This document shows positions 23,606-35,861 of a DNA stretch of 64,000 bases, piece by piece; position 1 is the stretch's first letter; the number at the start of each line of letters is the position of its first letter. Source of the DNA: Brachionus rotundiformis (taxonomy: Eukaryota; Rotifera; Eurotatoria; Ploima; Brachionidae); NCBI GenBank assembly GCA_016802295.1, contig JAESIW010000200.1, positions 1,891,923 through 1,955,922 on the forward strand, given 5' to 3'. The notes below the pieces were generated by a model, which worked only from the letters and a program-made list of their open reading frames with translations, was not told the origin of the DNA and searched no databases. The translations under genes were made by a program, and so were the position numbers.

Positions 23606-24257
23606 TTTAAATTTGATACATATCAAAAAATATTTCGCTCTTATATATTTTTTGGATTTATTTTATTTTGTAAAAATTAACAATTAAAATTTTTTTAAAC
23701 AATAAAAATAATTCAAGTACCTGAATCGGGAATGTGTAATTAATTTTAATATGCTAATTTGAAATTTAGGTACCGACAGACACAGAAAAATTTTTGACCA
23801 AAATTGGCAGCTGTTTGAAAAATTTAAAAAATTTAATTTTAAAAAATACAAATCAATGCAATATCAATAATTAATTCAATTTTTTGTTAATAAATTTCTA
23901 ATAAATTAGCATTTTTAGCATAAAAAACATCCCTTCCAGCTTTATTGAAAGCTATTTATCCATTTATTTAAATATGGTTGTAGCGTTTAAGGGTCTAGGA
24001 ATTATGATTTTGAAAATTTTCAAAAGTTTAGCACAATTTTTCTTTAGATATTCTTCTAGTTCTTTTTGTTTTGCCATATAATTCAGTATTTATTATTATA
24101 AAAATAGACATGACGCTACTATTTATTAGAAATTGCTTAGCTAGAGGTTCATATTTTATTTATTTCCAAATAATAAAAATTCTTTTAAAATTTTACATTC
24201 AATATATCACTTTTTATCTTTTTTGTTTAAGAAAAAAGAATTAGATATTTTCAAAAA
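23606..24257. promoter_or_regulatory. Divergent promoter region VAMP7/PGK
   Basis: 652 bp between two divergently transcribed start codons, so both promoters probably lie here. A/T-rich; no clear TATA or initiator can be singled out. Confidence 0.45.
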
Positions 24258-25729
24258 ATGTCCATCTCAAATAAATTAAGTATTGATCAATTGGATTTAA
24301 ATGGAAAGCGTGTCTTGATAAGGTATTAATTTAATTGCTTCTCTAAAATATACTGCTTCTCTAATTCAATTTTTCTTTTTTAGGGTTGACTTTAATGTAC
24401 CTATGAAAGGTGATAAAATCACTAACAATCAAAGAATTGTCGGTGCTCTGCCGACCATAACTTATGCTTTGGAACACAATGCTAAGTCTGTTGTTTTGAT
24501 GAGTCATTTGGGTCGACCTGATGGGCAGGTCAACATGAAGTACACCTTAAAACCGGTTGCAGATGAATTGTCAAAGCTTTTGAATCGACCAGTCAAGTTT
24601 TTGAACGATTGCGTCGGTGCTGATGTTGAGAATGCTTGTGCTAATCCAGAAAATGGAAGCGTAATTTTGCTGGAAAATTTAAGATTTCATTTAGAAGAGG
24701 AAGGAAAAGGAGTTGATGCTCAAGGAAATAAAGTAAAGGCTGCAAAGGATAAAGTCGAAGCTTTTCAGCAATCTTTGACCAAATTGGGTGATGTCTATAT
24801 AAATGATGCTTTTGGTACAGCTCATAGAGCTCATAGTTCAATGGTCGGAGTCAAGCATGAAAAACGCGCTTCAGGATTTTTGCTAAAAAAAGAATTACAA
24901 TACTTTGCCAAAGCTTTGGAAAACCCAGATCGACCATTTTTGGCTATTTTGGGAGGGTATGGTATAAATAATTATTTTTGAAAATTAAAAATTTTTTTTA
25001 ATCAGTGCCAAGGTGTCCGACAAGATTTTATTGATTGAAAACTTGCTTGATAAAGTTAACGAAATGATCATTGGAGGTGGTATGGCATTTACTTTTCTCA
25101 AAGTGTCTCGCAACATGAACGTAAATTTTAAAAATATAAAATTATAATGACAATGCTTTTTTCTATTAATCAGATCGGAAAATCTTTATTTGATGAAGAA
25201 GGCTCAAAAATTGTCACTAGAATTTTGGAAAAAGCTAAGACAAATAATGTCCAAATACATTTACCGGTGGATTTTGTCACAGCCGAGAAATTTTCCGAAG
25301 ATGCAAATTCAGGTACTGCTACAGTTGAATCTGGTATACCACAAGAATGGATGGTATTATTCATCTAGTTAATTTATTGAACAGTTTAATTCTTCTCAAA
25401 TTAAGGGTTTGGATTGTGGTCCAGAAAGTGTTAAAGATTTTAAAGCAGCTATTGCCAGAGCAAAATTGATCGTTTGGAATGGCCCAGTTGGCGTTTTTGA
25501 ATGGGAAAAATTTGCATCAGGAACCAAGCAAATAATGGACGAAGTTGTCAGAGTAACTAAAGAAAATGGAACAACATCAATCATTGGAGGTGGTGATACG
25601 GCTACTTGTTGTGCGAAATGGAACACTGAAGAGAAGGTTTCACACGTCTCAACCGGAGGTGGTGCCAGTTTGGAATTGCTTGAAGGCAAACTTTTGCCTG
25701 GAGTCGACGCTTTATCTAGCACCAACTAA
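24258..25729 (+). CDS. PGK1: Phosphoglycerate kinase
   Basis: Cytosolic glycolytic enzyme converting 1,3-bisphosphoglycerate and ADP to 3-phosphoglycerate and ATP. Exons 24258-24322, 24384-24956, 25006-25120, 25174-25353 and 25406-25729, all GT-AG with consistent phase. The product has 418 residues (human 417). Visible motifs: RVDFNVPM with the substrate-binding Asp/Asn, VVLMSHLGRPDG, CANPENGSVILLENLRFH, VYINDAFGTAHRAHSSMVGV, AILGG-AKVSDKI, MIIGGGMAFTF, SLFDEEGSKIV, LPVDFVTA, LDCGPESVK, VWNGPVGVFEWE and the nucleotide-binding IIGGGDTATCCAKW with STGGGASLELLEGK. All catalytic blocks are intact. An AATAAA lies at 25831. No close paralogue is seen. Confidence 0.98.
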
Positions 25730-26533
25730 ATTTTCTATGTTTGTTATTAGTATTTAAAGTAAAAAGCTCAAACTTATCCCTTAACTAGCGATTTAAGTAT
25801 TTTTTAGATTTAACTATTATAGAAATTTAAAATAAACTCAATTTTAATTAATTATTATTTCTTTATTTATTCCAAATTGACATATATTAAAAAATAACAA
25901 TTTTATTAAAAATTAAATTTTAGTATATATTTTGGGAATTCATGTACTTAAATTAAATTTCAAATACCTTTTATAGACCAGTCCAAATATTCAAAAATAT
26001 TGTTCCTTTAGGTATTAAATTATTTTGATGATTTATGATTAAAGAAATTCATTTAATAGATTGTATTGTTATTTTTTCCTTAAAAAAATCTGTCACAAAT
26101 GCAAGATGAAAACAAGATTATTTTTAAAGGAAAAACTTTTTTTTACCAGATAAATTTAAAAAATACACTTGATTGGCAGAAAGAAATCTTATTATTCTAT
26201 TCATCCTTATTTATTATTTATTTTAGTTCGTTATGGTTGGAAAAAGTACATTCGAAAGAATTTTTTAATTGTTTAATAATTGAGTTTTGAAAAAAAAAAG
26301 ACTTTTTTAGTCCGATTCGAAATTCTGATACTCGTTAATCATTCAAATTTGACCAAGTTTTTCAATTAGAGGTAGAATATTTTTATTTTTGTGAAAGAAA
26401 CGCTTACTTAATTAAACAACTGTAGTTGACTTTAATTTTTAATATTTTGTGCACTAAAATTTGCAGAGTATTTTTTCCCTTAGTTACTAAATTTATGAAT
26501 TTAATATTAAATTTTTTTTAAAAGTAGCTAAAC
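25730..26533. other. Spacer PGK-RNF32
   Basis: PGK 3' UTR and RNF32 upstream sequence. One 63-codon open stretch at 26099-26290 has no homology that I recognise and an A/T-biased composition; not called. Confidence 0.5.
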
Positions 26534-27903
26534 ATGTCTTCTTTTGGTCAAAGATCTAATCTAGTAAGATTAAGGAAATTTAAGGAAATTTTTATTTTGA
26601 TATTTATTTCTAAGAGAAAAAAAAATTCAGAATCTAAAGCATTGGTATCAACTGCTTTCCAGGATCACTTATCAAAGCAATTAGAATTGGATTCATTGGT
26701 AAACTTAAGCTTTAAAAACCAAATATGGAGAAACAAAAAGGTGAAAATTGACGCCAAATCTAAAGTAGACACCGGTTTAAAAAGTATTTATTTTTTAATT
26801 ATATTGGAATTTTTAATATTTTTAAAGAGAATTTAAAAAAAAATAAAACCACTGATAATGAAAAAGAATATGTCTTAAAAAATTCAACCAAAAATGATGT
26901 TCCAACCTTAGGTAATATTTATTTAAATATTCGATGAAAAATAAGTCTACCTTTAGCTGAAAAACTTGGTCTGATTGGAATTGATGATTCAAGAAAACAA
27001 ATTGGCGAAACCGAATGGAATGAAATAAAAGAAAAATATAAATCTCGTGAAGAATTCAAAGATCCTTGTGTAATATGCAAAGAACCATTGGGAATCAATC
27101 AGCAAGTTCTTTTATCTTGTACACACACATTTCACAGAAAGTGCTTGGAAATGTTCGAAAAGCATTCGGGCAAAAAGGCTTGTCCAATGTGCCGCAAAGA
27201 ACGCTACAAAGCTAGGGTGGTTTATGACGCTTCTCGATATCATAAAAATGTATGCGCTTCAAGGTAGATATTTGCTTTATATAAACAATATTATTAAGAC
27301 AACTGAAAAAAAAGATTAATTTTATTTGAAGAATTCAAGCTGCATGGAGAGGATATTTAGTTCGTAAGTGGTATAAAAATTACAGGAAAATGGTTCCTCC
27401 TAAAAATCCAGTTTTAAGGAAAAAATTTTTTGAAGAAAAGGTAGATTTACTTTATTTTTAGCTTAAATATTTATCTTATTAATAAAATTTAGCTATCTGA
27501 TATAACAAATCGCATGGTGCAGTCATTCAATTATGACACGGATGACCTGATTGATGATATTGAAAAAAATTTGAAAAAAAGTCGCGAAACATTCAAAAAT
27601 TTTGACGAAAGGTACAAATTGATATCCGAAGAAGAATGGTCTGATTTACTTACCAAAGCTTTAAATCGCAATCACGATGAATGTTCTATTTGCATGAATA
27701 AGTATAATTTGCCAAATTCTATTGATGGCAGAAAAAATTCAAATAAGCATGAGATAAAACCTGTGGTTTTGCTTTCATGTTCTCATCTATTTCATTCAGT
27801 TTGTTTGAACACATTTGAAGAGCTTAACTTAGATAAAGTAAATCTTTGTCCTGAATGTAGATCAGCTTATAGAAAAAGAGAAGTTTCAACAATTGTAAAT
27901 TAA
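26534..27903 (+). CDS. RNF32: RNF32, double RING finger with IQ motif
   Basis: Putative E3 ligase of ciliated cells and sperm. Exons 26534-26563, 26615-26783, 26828-26911, 26957-27263, 27332-27440 and 27493-27903 give 369 residues (human 362). Features in order: VSTAFQDHLSKQLELDSL near residue 25; KVDTGLK; PTLAEKLGLIGIDD; first RING at about 115-165 (CVICKEPLG, LLSCTHTFHRKCLEMFEKH, CPMCRKERY); IQ motif IQAAWRGYLVRKWYKNYRK at about 200; VPPKNPVLRKKFFEEK; second RING at about 300-355 (CSICMNKYN, LLSCSHLFHSVCLNTFEEL, CPECRSAYRKRE). Both RINGs keep their C/H ligands. The 51 nt first intron is in frame and stop-free, but its borders and length fit the window's introns and skipping it restores the family N-terminus. 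Confidence 0.93.
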
Positions 27904-28648
27904 AGTGTCATTTTAGCTATGACATGTTATATAATTTTCTTAAAACAAAAAAATATTTATTTAAATTTAAAAACTGAAATTGTTCGCTTTAATTGTTAAA
28001 AGAAAGATGTCATAATAACTTTAATTTTTGATTATATTTTTCAATTTAAAGGTTAATCAACAGGCTAGTGTCCTTGTCGTGAAGACCGATTACCACTTCT
28101 TTTATTTAATTAGTATAAAATAATTTTACAAATTAAAATTTTTTTATTAATATTATTCAATAAAGTAAAATATTTAAGTATAAAAATAAAATATTTTGAA
28201 TTTTTTTACAAAATCTGTCAATTGAATATAAAATATAATTTAAAATTGAATACTAGAATGCTCTCAGCTTCAACATTGATCTCTTGATAATAAAAAAATA
28301 CACATTTTTTCGCCTTTTGCTGTTTATGATGTTAGTTATAGCAGATTCCTTAAATTATGTTTCAAATTTCTCTAGTCATTCTTCCTAAAATTCAGTCTTG
28401 AGTTTTCAGGAGAATAATTAAAGTATGGTGTTTTATTTGTTGAAAAGCCTATAAGTAGCTAATATCGTTAAAATCATATACTTCAAATTTAAACCTAAAC
28501 AATTTAAAAAATTAAATAACTAAATATTTTTTAGCCAGTTTAATTATTGCCTCTTGAGATGTGCAATAGGAAAGTTGATCAGCAATCAAAATAAGGCAAA
28601 ATAAAAGTGTAAAAAAAAATTTGAATTTTATGAGTTAAAATATTTAAT
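27904..28648. other. Spacer RNF32-LINE fragment
   Basis: A/T-rich. A short G/C-richer patch at 28048-28105 is unexplained. Nothing else seen. Confidence 0.45.
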
Positions 28649-29081
28649 AATTTTTGGATTAGTGATTTTTCAGCGAGAGGAAACAAAGAGTAATTTTGGG
28701 TTCATCCATTTCAAGTTGGTTAGATGTAACCAGCGGAGTATATCAAGGTTCAGTATTAGGATCTCTATTATTTTTGATATTTATAAACGATCTTTCGACT
28801 CGTTTAGTTAATAAATGTGAGAAATATGCCGATGATACTAAAGTTTTGTCTGTAATTAAAAGCTCTCAACAATCTCGTACTTCAAAAAGATACTGACTCA
28901 ATTTCAAGCTGGTCACTTCCTTGGTCTTTAAATTTAAATATCGAAAAATGCAATGTAATGCATATTGGTTCAAAGAATTCTATGTTTAATTATACCATTT
29001 TCAGCAGAAACGGCACAAAGAATTTATCTAAAACAATTCACGAAAAGATTTAGGTATATATATTCAAAGTGACTTAGAGTG

Positions 29082-29089
29082 GACTTACC
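29082..29089. repeat. Target-site duplication, left
   Basis: GACTTACC; identical to 29780-29787 and flanking the inverted-repeat element on both sides. Confidence 0.9.
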
Positions 29090-29779
29090 GGGTCTTGCCC
29101 GGAATGTTATCAGTTGATAACAAAAAATGTTATCAAGGGGGACCCTACCGGTTTTGTTATCAGGACTGATAACAAAAATGCTATGAGTCAGATTTGTTAT
29201 CAACATTATTTTTATATAATATAAAACAGAATGTTATTAAAATATTTTGTATAATTTTGTATAATAAAAAACTATAGTATTTCAATATATTTTACATAGC
29301 TTATTGATCACTAATGCACAATCATCATTTTAAAAAAGTGAATCATCTAGATTGAATTTTGAAAAATAAAATAAAGAGAACATTTACATAGAAAAATGCA
29401 AAAATGTTCCCTGAATGTGGAAAATATTTGGAGGAGATTGGGGTTTAAAATTACACATTGCTCGGTCTCATAAAAAAAATAGTTTTATTTATTATCAACT
29501 TCTATAAATTTATTTGAATTTTTGATGCGAATTAGATATTAAGTAATAAGATTTATATAGTTTATTTTTATAATTTTAATATATTGAATTATTAAAGTAG
29601 TTTATTATACAAAATTATACAAAATATTTTGATAACATTCTGTTTTATATTATATAAAAATAATGTTGATAACAAATCTGACTCATAGCATTTTTGTTAT
29701 CAGTCCTGATAACAAAACCGGTAGGGTCCCCCTTGATAACATTTTTTGTTATCAACTGATAACATATCAGGCAAGACCC
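29090..29779. mobile_element. 690 bp inverted-repeat (foldback) DNA element
   Basis: Terminal inverted repeats of about 179 bp (29090-29268 and 29601-29779) begin GGGTCTTGCC and end GGCAAGACCC and are nearly identical. The flanks are a perfect 8 bp direct repeat GACTTACC at 29082-29089 and 29780-29787, present once in the intact LINE-type sequence context, so this is a true insertion. Each arm carries several TGTTATCA/TGATAACA motifs in both orientations. The 330 bp centre has no open frame. Non-autonomous. The 8 bp duplication fits hAT, P or Merlin-type transposases; the GG terminus is closer to Merlin, but the superfamily is not settled. Confidence 0.9.
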
Positions 29780-29787
29780 GACTTACC
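29780..29787. repeat. Target-site duplication, right
   Basis: GACTTACC; identical to 29082-29089. Confidence 0.9.
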
Positions 29788-30235
29788 AAGTAAAATATTG
29801 CACGAGTCGAGGAAATCGTATTTTAGCTATGATCAGAAAAAGTTTCAGGAATTTAAACATTGATACATTGAGAATGCTCTACACAGCACTGGTTAGACCT
29901 CATCTAGAATTTGCCATTATTTCATGGTGTCCATTTCTTGAAAAAGATATTTCTGAAATCGAAAAAGTACAAAGAAGAATGACAAAAATAATCACTTCTA
30001 AAAATTTGACTACTCTAAGAGACTTGAAATGCTGAATTTAACTAATCTCAAAGTAAGAAGGAAGAAAGGAGACTTAATTCAACTTTTTAAAATTATTAAA
30101 AGATATGAAATTATCAATTTTGAAAATGGTATCAATTATTCTCGAAACCAATCGTATAGCTTAAGAAGACATGACAAATGTATGGTTAGAGAAGACGTGA
30201 AAAGTTGCATGCAACGATATCATTTCCTAACAAAT

Positions 30236-31802
30236 TTTTCTCGCCTCACTAACCTGGATTTGAAAAGGCTACTAGACAAAAGACAAAATCTTCAAACTTA
30301 TGAATATCAATCATACAAATCAAAATACGTAATATAATAAAAGGTGTAGAATGCCGTCCTTATATAAATACCTCCTACCATAGGACACTTTTTTGAAATA
30401 ATAAAAAATAAATAAACATAAAAATTTTGATTCTTTATGTGATTTTTTTTCAACTTACCAAATCGTTTAACGTGGTGTGAAAAAGTTAGCTAACTATAAA
30501 GGAAAATTTCCCATGGTCAATTAACTGAATATAAATGTTAACATGAAAATAAAAATTTGTCACAATAACTAGTTAGCCGTCCATTTTTATTAATCTTACT
30601 ACTTAAAAGTCAAATGTTTGATAAAATTGGCTACAAACAAAGTTACAATTTTGCATTTTTCAAATATAATTTTCTAGAAATTAAAACTTAAATTCGCGTA
30701 CTTTTAAATATTTTAACTGATTAATTAATGATGTATCAACAAATCAATTAAACATTAAATAAAAAAATGCAATTAATATGACAAGCTAAATTTTGACAGA
30801 CCTAATCTCACATACAAATGACGAGGATTTTTACTCCACTATGATCATTGTAAAATTGAAAAGTATTATATATATATAAATAAAGATAATTTTTGATTAT
30901 TTTTTTAAAATAAATTTTGATTTTAATAAGATAAAGTGGGAAAAATTATAAATTTTTTGTTTAAAAATTTATTTTGATTGAGAAAATACAGTAAATTTTA
31001 TACTAAACAAAGTATTTCCAAAAAAAAATTCCTTTTCTATGTATATTAAATTTTTACCACATTTTAACCTCCGAATACAAATAAAATTTTATAAAGAATT
31101 CTACTTTAAATTCTTCGAAGATTGACGCTAACTCATTTTCTTAATGTTATTTAATATTTTTCCGTCCTGAAGGTGGCAAATATTCTACGAATATTCAGTG
31201 ATCATCTAATCACAAATTAGAAAAACTTCCTTTAAGAGAGATAAATAAATATCTTTCAAAAACATGGGTAGATTGCTAAGCTGTAATCAGTTGATATGAA
31301 TAAACAGCATATGAAAACAATTTTCAAGAAAACATTAAGAAAATAATTATTTTATAGTTAGTGGTCAAATCAAACAATAATTAAAATAAAAATTTATTTA
31401 AATTTTTGAATGGTTTATTTGGTCAATTACCTTAATTGAGCCATCCAATATCTTTTAATTTTTTGTTTGTTTAAAATAAAATTAAATCAAAATGGGTTAA
31501 AGTTAAATAAGAAGCTTTTTAAATATGTATTTAATTAATTTTAAGAGCCTAATTCGATTTCTTATTAATATTTGCTTTATATTTATTAAAAAACAACAAA
31601 AAATCAATAAAAAATTCAAAAACTTAATTCAAGTATTTTTGTTTAGTTAGAATAAAAAAATCTAAAAAGTTCAAATTATTTTCATGTAGTAAATTTGAAA
31701 AGAATCTATAATGCTTTATTTTTTTCAAAATTTTAATCATAAAATTATGTATTAATATTTACGTTCAAATACAAGCAAATTAATTAATTAATTAAAATTA
31801 GA
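30236..31802. other. Spacer LINE fragment-WAPL
   Basis: No gene that I can support. The open stretch running out of the LINE fragment (about 30236-30337) is unlike the LINE C-terminus and is not recognised. The rest is A/T-rich and includes the WAPL upstream region. Confidence 0.45.
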
Positions 31803-34800
31803 ATGAAAAAATCAATTGTAAACTATAACAATATTAAGGCGTCAGTTCAGGGCGGCAATGAAACCAATACCGAGTTAGCCACCAATAAGCGAATTATCTT
31901 CAAGTCGAAGCCTTCTAAAGCTCCTTCTGGTGAGACCAAACAAAAAATGCCTGCCTTGACTGATAATCCAGAAAAGAAGACCAAAATCGTCCTAAAAAGA
32001 AAGGAAAAGGAAAAGGCTGACCAATATAACTTTGACAGTAGTTTTGATAGTGACGAAGACGCGTTTAATGTATTCGATTTGAATACCAAAACAAGTCAAC
32101 TAACCATAAAAAAACAAAAAAATGACTCGTCACCTTCGTCGTCATCTACCTCGTCTTTTTCATCATCTTTTCTTGCAACTGAAATCTCGCCAAAATATCC
32201 AAAGATAAGTCCAACAAATAAGACTAAAAAAATAGATATCAAGTCACCAGATGAGCATGAAGAAGTCAATTTGGCAAAAAAAATTAAAATTGTCAAAACT
32301 GATAACAAAATTATTGATTTAGAAGCAAAAATCAAAGAATTAGACGAAGATGATGATTTTGAAATTGATATCGATAAAGTGAAAAAATTTAAACTTATTA
32401 AAAAACCAGCATCAGATACCAATACCAAGTCTATTGCTCAGAACAAATCAAATTTGATAATTAAGAATAAAATATTTAGCTCAAAAACGAGAAATGATAA
32501 TTCAGGAAAAAATTCCAAAATATCTGCATTCAAAATAAATTTTAATGAAAACGGTGATAAAAATGAGACTGATGAGGAAATTGAGACCATTAGTGTTAAA
32601 AAAGGTTTTACCAAGACCAATTCTCTTCAGCCTTCGAGTCAAGGAAAAGTAGAATTAATTCCAAGGTCTCAGTCATTTGATCCATCAATCGACTCAAAGG
32701 ATGTCGATTCAACTTTAATGATTGTAAATATTCGTAATACTAGAAAGGCTTATGAATGTGAAGAACTTGGAGAGGCTCAGGCGTTTCAAGATGATTTTGA
32801 TTATTTATTAGATGGCTTAAATTCAAAGCATAAATTGAGTGAAAGATGTTTATCATCGATCAAGCTGGCCGAATGTTGCCAATCGTCCGAATTCAGAATG
32901 AATTTAAGGTCATCAGTGTCCATGGATGGAAATAATATTCACAAAATATTCAAGCTTTTGGCTGATGCAAACAAGTTTAAGGTATGTTTCAAAAATTTTG
33001 AATATTCTAATTATTAAAACAATACTTAAATTTTTCATTTATAATTTTCTATTAATATAATTGATATATCATTTATAAATTAATTCTAAAAATATAAGGA
33101 GTTTTATCTAATAAAAATATCCTTATTTTATTACAGTATGTATGTTGTAATCGATTTTGAGCGATGCAGTTATCTCAGGGTTACATCGGATCTTTCGCTT
33201 AAAAACATCAAAAAAGGATATAAGAGTTTTTCACTATTATTCTTTTAGATAGCCAAGGAGGTTTTGTGAAGTTCAATACAAAAGAACAGAACAAAGTGTA
33301 AAAAAATTAAATAACTTTTTTTCTAAAAGTTTAAAATTAATTCTGTGAATGCAGAATGGTGCAACATTCAAAATTGCATCAACTGTATAAGTCTGCAAAT
33401 GATGTGCAAAATCTCTGCAAAATGCACTAAACTCGATTTTATTGAAATTTAATTTCTGCTGAACTCTGCAAAATTAGCAGACATAGATATTTGATGCAAC
33501 TTTGAATGTTGCACTATTCTGCATTCACAGAATTAGGTTTAAACCTTTAAAAAAAAGTTATTCAATTTTTTTACATTTTTTTCTGTTCTTTTTGCCATTT
33601 TGTACTGAATTTCACAAAACCGCCAAGGAGAAATTATTAAAATGTTATGTCTAAGTGGTCTAATATAAAATGTATAGTATTTACTATATTAATTTATATA
33701 ACTTTACGATACTTTTAAGTTTAAATTGAAAAAAAAAACTAATTAAAATTAAAGATTTGATGTACAATTATTTGTTTATATTTCATTTGATGAACAAAAA
33801 ATCATCAAATTTAATTTAAAAAACATCTATTTATTACATATTGTCTATCAATATTTGGTTTAAAATAGTAAATTTTTTATCCGTTTTATGCCAATCTATC
33901 TATATTAAATAAGTATTATTTTAATCTAAACAATTAATATTTTTTACTTTAAAATTAAAGATTTAATTTATTTTTTTAATATTTTTAAGAGTCTTTCTTT
34001 GTGTACAGCATTGATAATGTTCACTTTAACACAAGATAACTTATCCATAGACATCGACAATCCAACATTCAATTTAATAATATCATTTTTACAATTTAAT
34101 GAGAGAAATAATTGCCTAAAAGACTTAAGTAATGATGAATTTGCAGACAAATTCAACTATTTAGACGACTTGGCAAATAAAACTAGTCATTCCAACTTTT
34201 CGACAAATGGATCTCAATCAAATGATGAAATAAACTCTAACGATTCAAACGACGATTTAATTGTCTATAAAAAAATTTATGCCAAATGTAAAAAAATATA
34301 TAATGACATAAACTCTGATAATTTGACCAAAGAGAACCATACTTTGCAGGACATCAACTTCAACTGTGCTCTACTTACCTTAGATTGTTTACTCAATATG
34401 AATCAGACGAAAAGAAATTTGGTTCTGAACAATTTTTTTAAGAATGAACTACGCGAAAAATTTGTCATAGACAAAATTTTAATAAGATCTAAATTACTAG
34501 TTAATAATTTAATTTGTATGAAAAATAAATCGGAGTTTGAGTTTATAGAAAACGACCAGGACGAAAACATAAAATCTTTGTTTTTACTTAACAAATTAAA
34601 AGCATGTATAAATCTTATAGAAACACTAATACAACCAATTAGTCATTCAAATAATTCGGCAAACCATAAGAATCTAAAATCTATAAAGTACAAAGATGAT
34701 GATGAGGCACCTGAGCCTAGTGAATTGAATCAAACTTACTTGATTGATATAAAAAATTGTTTCGCTATAGAATTAATTAAAGAGTAAGTTTAATTAAATA

Positions 34801-35861
34801 ATAACTAAATTTTTAATTTTTATTTCCAAGATCTTTGAAATTTTTTAAAACTCAAATTAGTTTATTATTTAATCGAAAAGAAAAATCTGAACCGAGTCAT
34901 GAAACTGATGAGATCCGATCTAAAGTTTTGAATTCTTACGTAAATGTTCTGAAAGAGTATTTTTTGTTTTTAATAAGTTTAACTCAAAACAATGGTAAAA
35001 TCCTTAAAATTTATTAAATTGGTTTCAAAATTAAACTTTCTATTTTTTTAGAGTATGTTTCAAAAAAACTTGTATCAGATAAAGAGTTTATTAATATTAT
35101 TTTTGAATATTTACTCAACGAGTCCTTGGCTCAGTCGATTATTTTCCAACTAGTGAATGAAAATGAACAATTTGACTTAATGATTATGTTATTAGGAATT
35201 TTATTAAATTTATTTGTTAATTGTTTTAAAGAAAAAGTCTTATTGAATTTAGTTAATTATAAAAATAAAGAATCTAAAATGACAGCTTTAGAAATAATTC
35301 TTAAAGTAATTTTGGAAAATTTTGTTTTTAAATTTTATCTTTTTTTGCTTTAGTTGTACCAAGCGAAAGAGAAATTGGTCATAATCGCTGAAAATGATCA
35401 AGAAAACGAGTTTAATCAATTGAATGAGCAAATTGAGTCTCAAAACATTGAAAACATTAATGTAGCCATCATGAATTGTATTACTTAAGAGAAAATTTCA
35501 AATTTATAATCATTATTTTGCTTGTTTAGCCATTCACAAAGCTGGCAGACATATGGAAGATCACATAATAGCAGCACATAGTGGATTGTTAATAGGCTAT
35601 ATTCTTTACATCGACGATTTAATGAATACTAAAAAAAATTCACTAATCGATTCTGTCCAAATTAAGCTGGAAAATAAAGCTTTTAAATCAATGGTTCAGA
35701 TAATTAAGAAATTTATTGTATTTATGAAAATGATGGTAAGTTATGCTAACACTCTTTTTAAAGAAAATATTCTAAAAAAATAATTGTAGAAAGTTTCGGG
35801 ATTTTCGGCTGAAAAGTATTTAGAAATGGTACTTGGATTTTTAGAGAATCTTGAAAATTAG
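31803..35861 (+). CDS. WAPL: WAPL, cohesin release factor
   Basis: Nuclear protein that with PDS5 opens the cohesin ring. Exons 31803-32981, 33990-34783, 34831-34994, 35052-35305, 35354-35477, 35530-35735 and 35790-35861 give 930 residues (human about 1190). The N-terminal 300 residues are low-complexity, Lys/Ser-rich and acidic. The conserved WAPL domain starts near 315 with the ECEELGEAQAFQDDFDYLLD motif, followed by GLNSKHKLSERCLSSIKLA, FRMNLRSS and SLCTALIMFTLTQDNL. The end carries IHKAGRHMEDHIIAAHSGLL and VSGFSAEKYLEMVLGFLENL, matching the family C-terminus. The exon 5 donor at 35478 is chosen because it is the only phase-1 GT giving a 52 nt intron into the HKAGRHMED exon. No FGF repeats of the vertebrate PDS5-binding type are evident. 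Confidence 0.93.
32982..33989 (+). other. WAPL intron 1 carrying a mobile element
   Basis: 1008 nt GT-AG intron, long for this window. About a third of it is the inverted-repeat element at 33260-33621. The reading continues directly across it in the conserved domain, so no exon is missed. Confidence 0.8.
33260..33621. mobile_element. 362 bp inverted-repeat MITE in WAPL intron
   Basis: Ends are GGTTTTGTGAA and TTCACAAAACC, flanked by an 8 bp direct repeat GCCAAGGA (33252-33259 and 33622-33629). The arms pair over about 130-150 bp with a modest number of mismatches, including shared blocks AATTCTGTGAATGCAGAAT and TGCAACATTCAAA. There is no coding capacity. Like the element at 29090-29779 it has GG/CC termini and 8 bp duplications, but the sequence is unrelated, so it is a second family. 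Confidence 0.88.

Larger units (their letters stand above)
28649..30235 (+). mobile_element. Broken CR1/L2-like LINE copy split by a DNA element
   Basis: Plus-strand reverse-transcriptase fragment of the family at 8519-12393. The left part (28649-29089) begins at the DFLSER region and carries SSWLDVTSGV, QGSVLG, KYADDTKVLSVIKSS. The right part (29788-30235) carries the MIRKSFRNLNIDTLRMLYTA, LVRPHLEFAI and VQRRMTKI blocks. Several frameshifts and stops make it non-coding (for example after VIKSSQ and around 29040 and 30000). Nucleotide identity to the intact copy looks high by eye. It lacks both the 5' half and the 3' end. Inserted within it is the element at 29090-29779. Confidence 0.88.

Noticed and set aside
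26099..26290. 63-codon plus-strand open stretch between PGK and RNF32
   Set aside because: Composition matches the A/T background (Phe/Leu/Ile-rich), no recognisable motif, no splice partner.
29024..29863. Two short mirrored open frames with identical peptide starts (MLITNLTHSIFVIS)
   Set aside because: They are the two arms of the inverted-repeat element read in opposite directions, not genes.
30236..30337. Open frame continuing out of the broken LINE
   Set aside because: Does not match the LINE C-terminus and is too short to claim; left as unexplained junction sequence.
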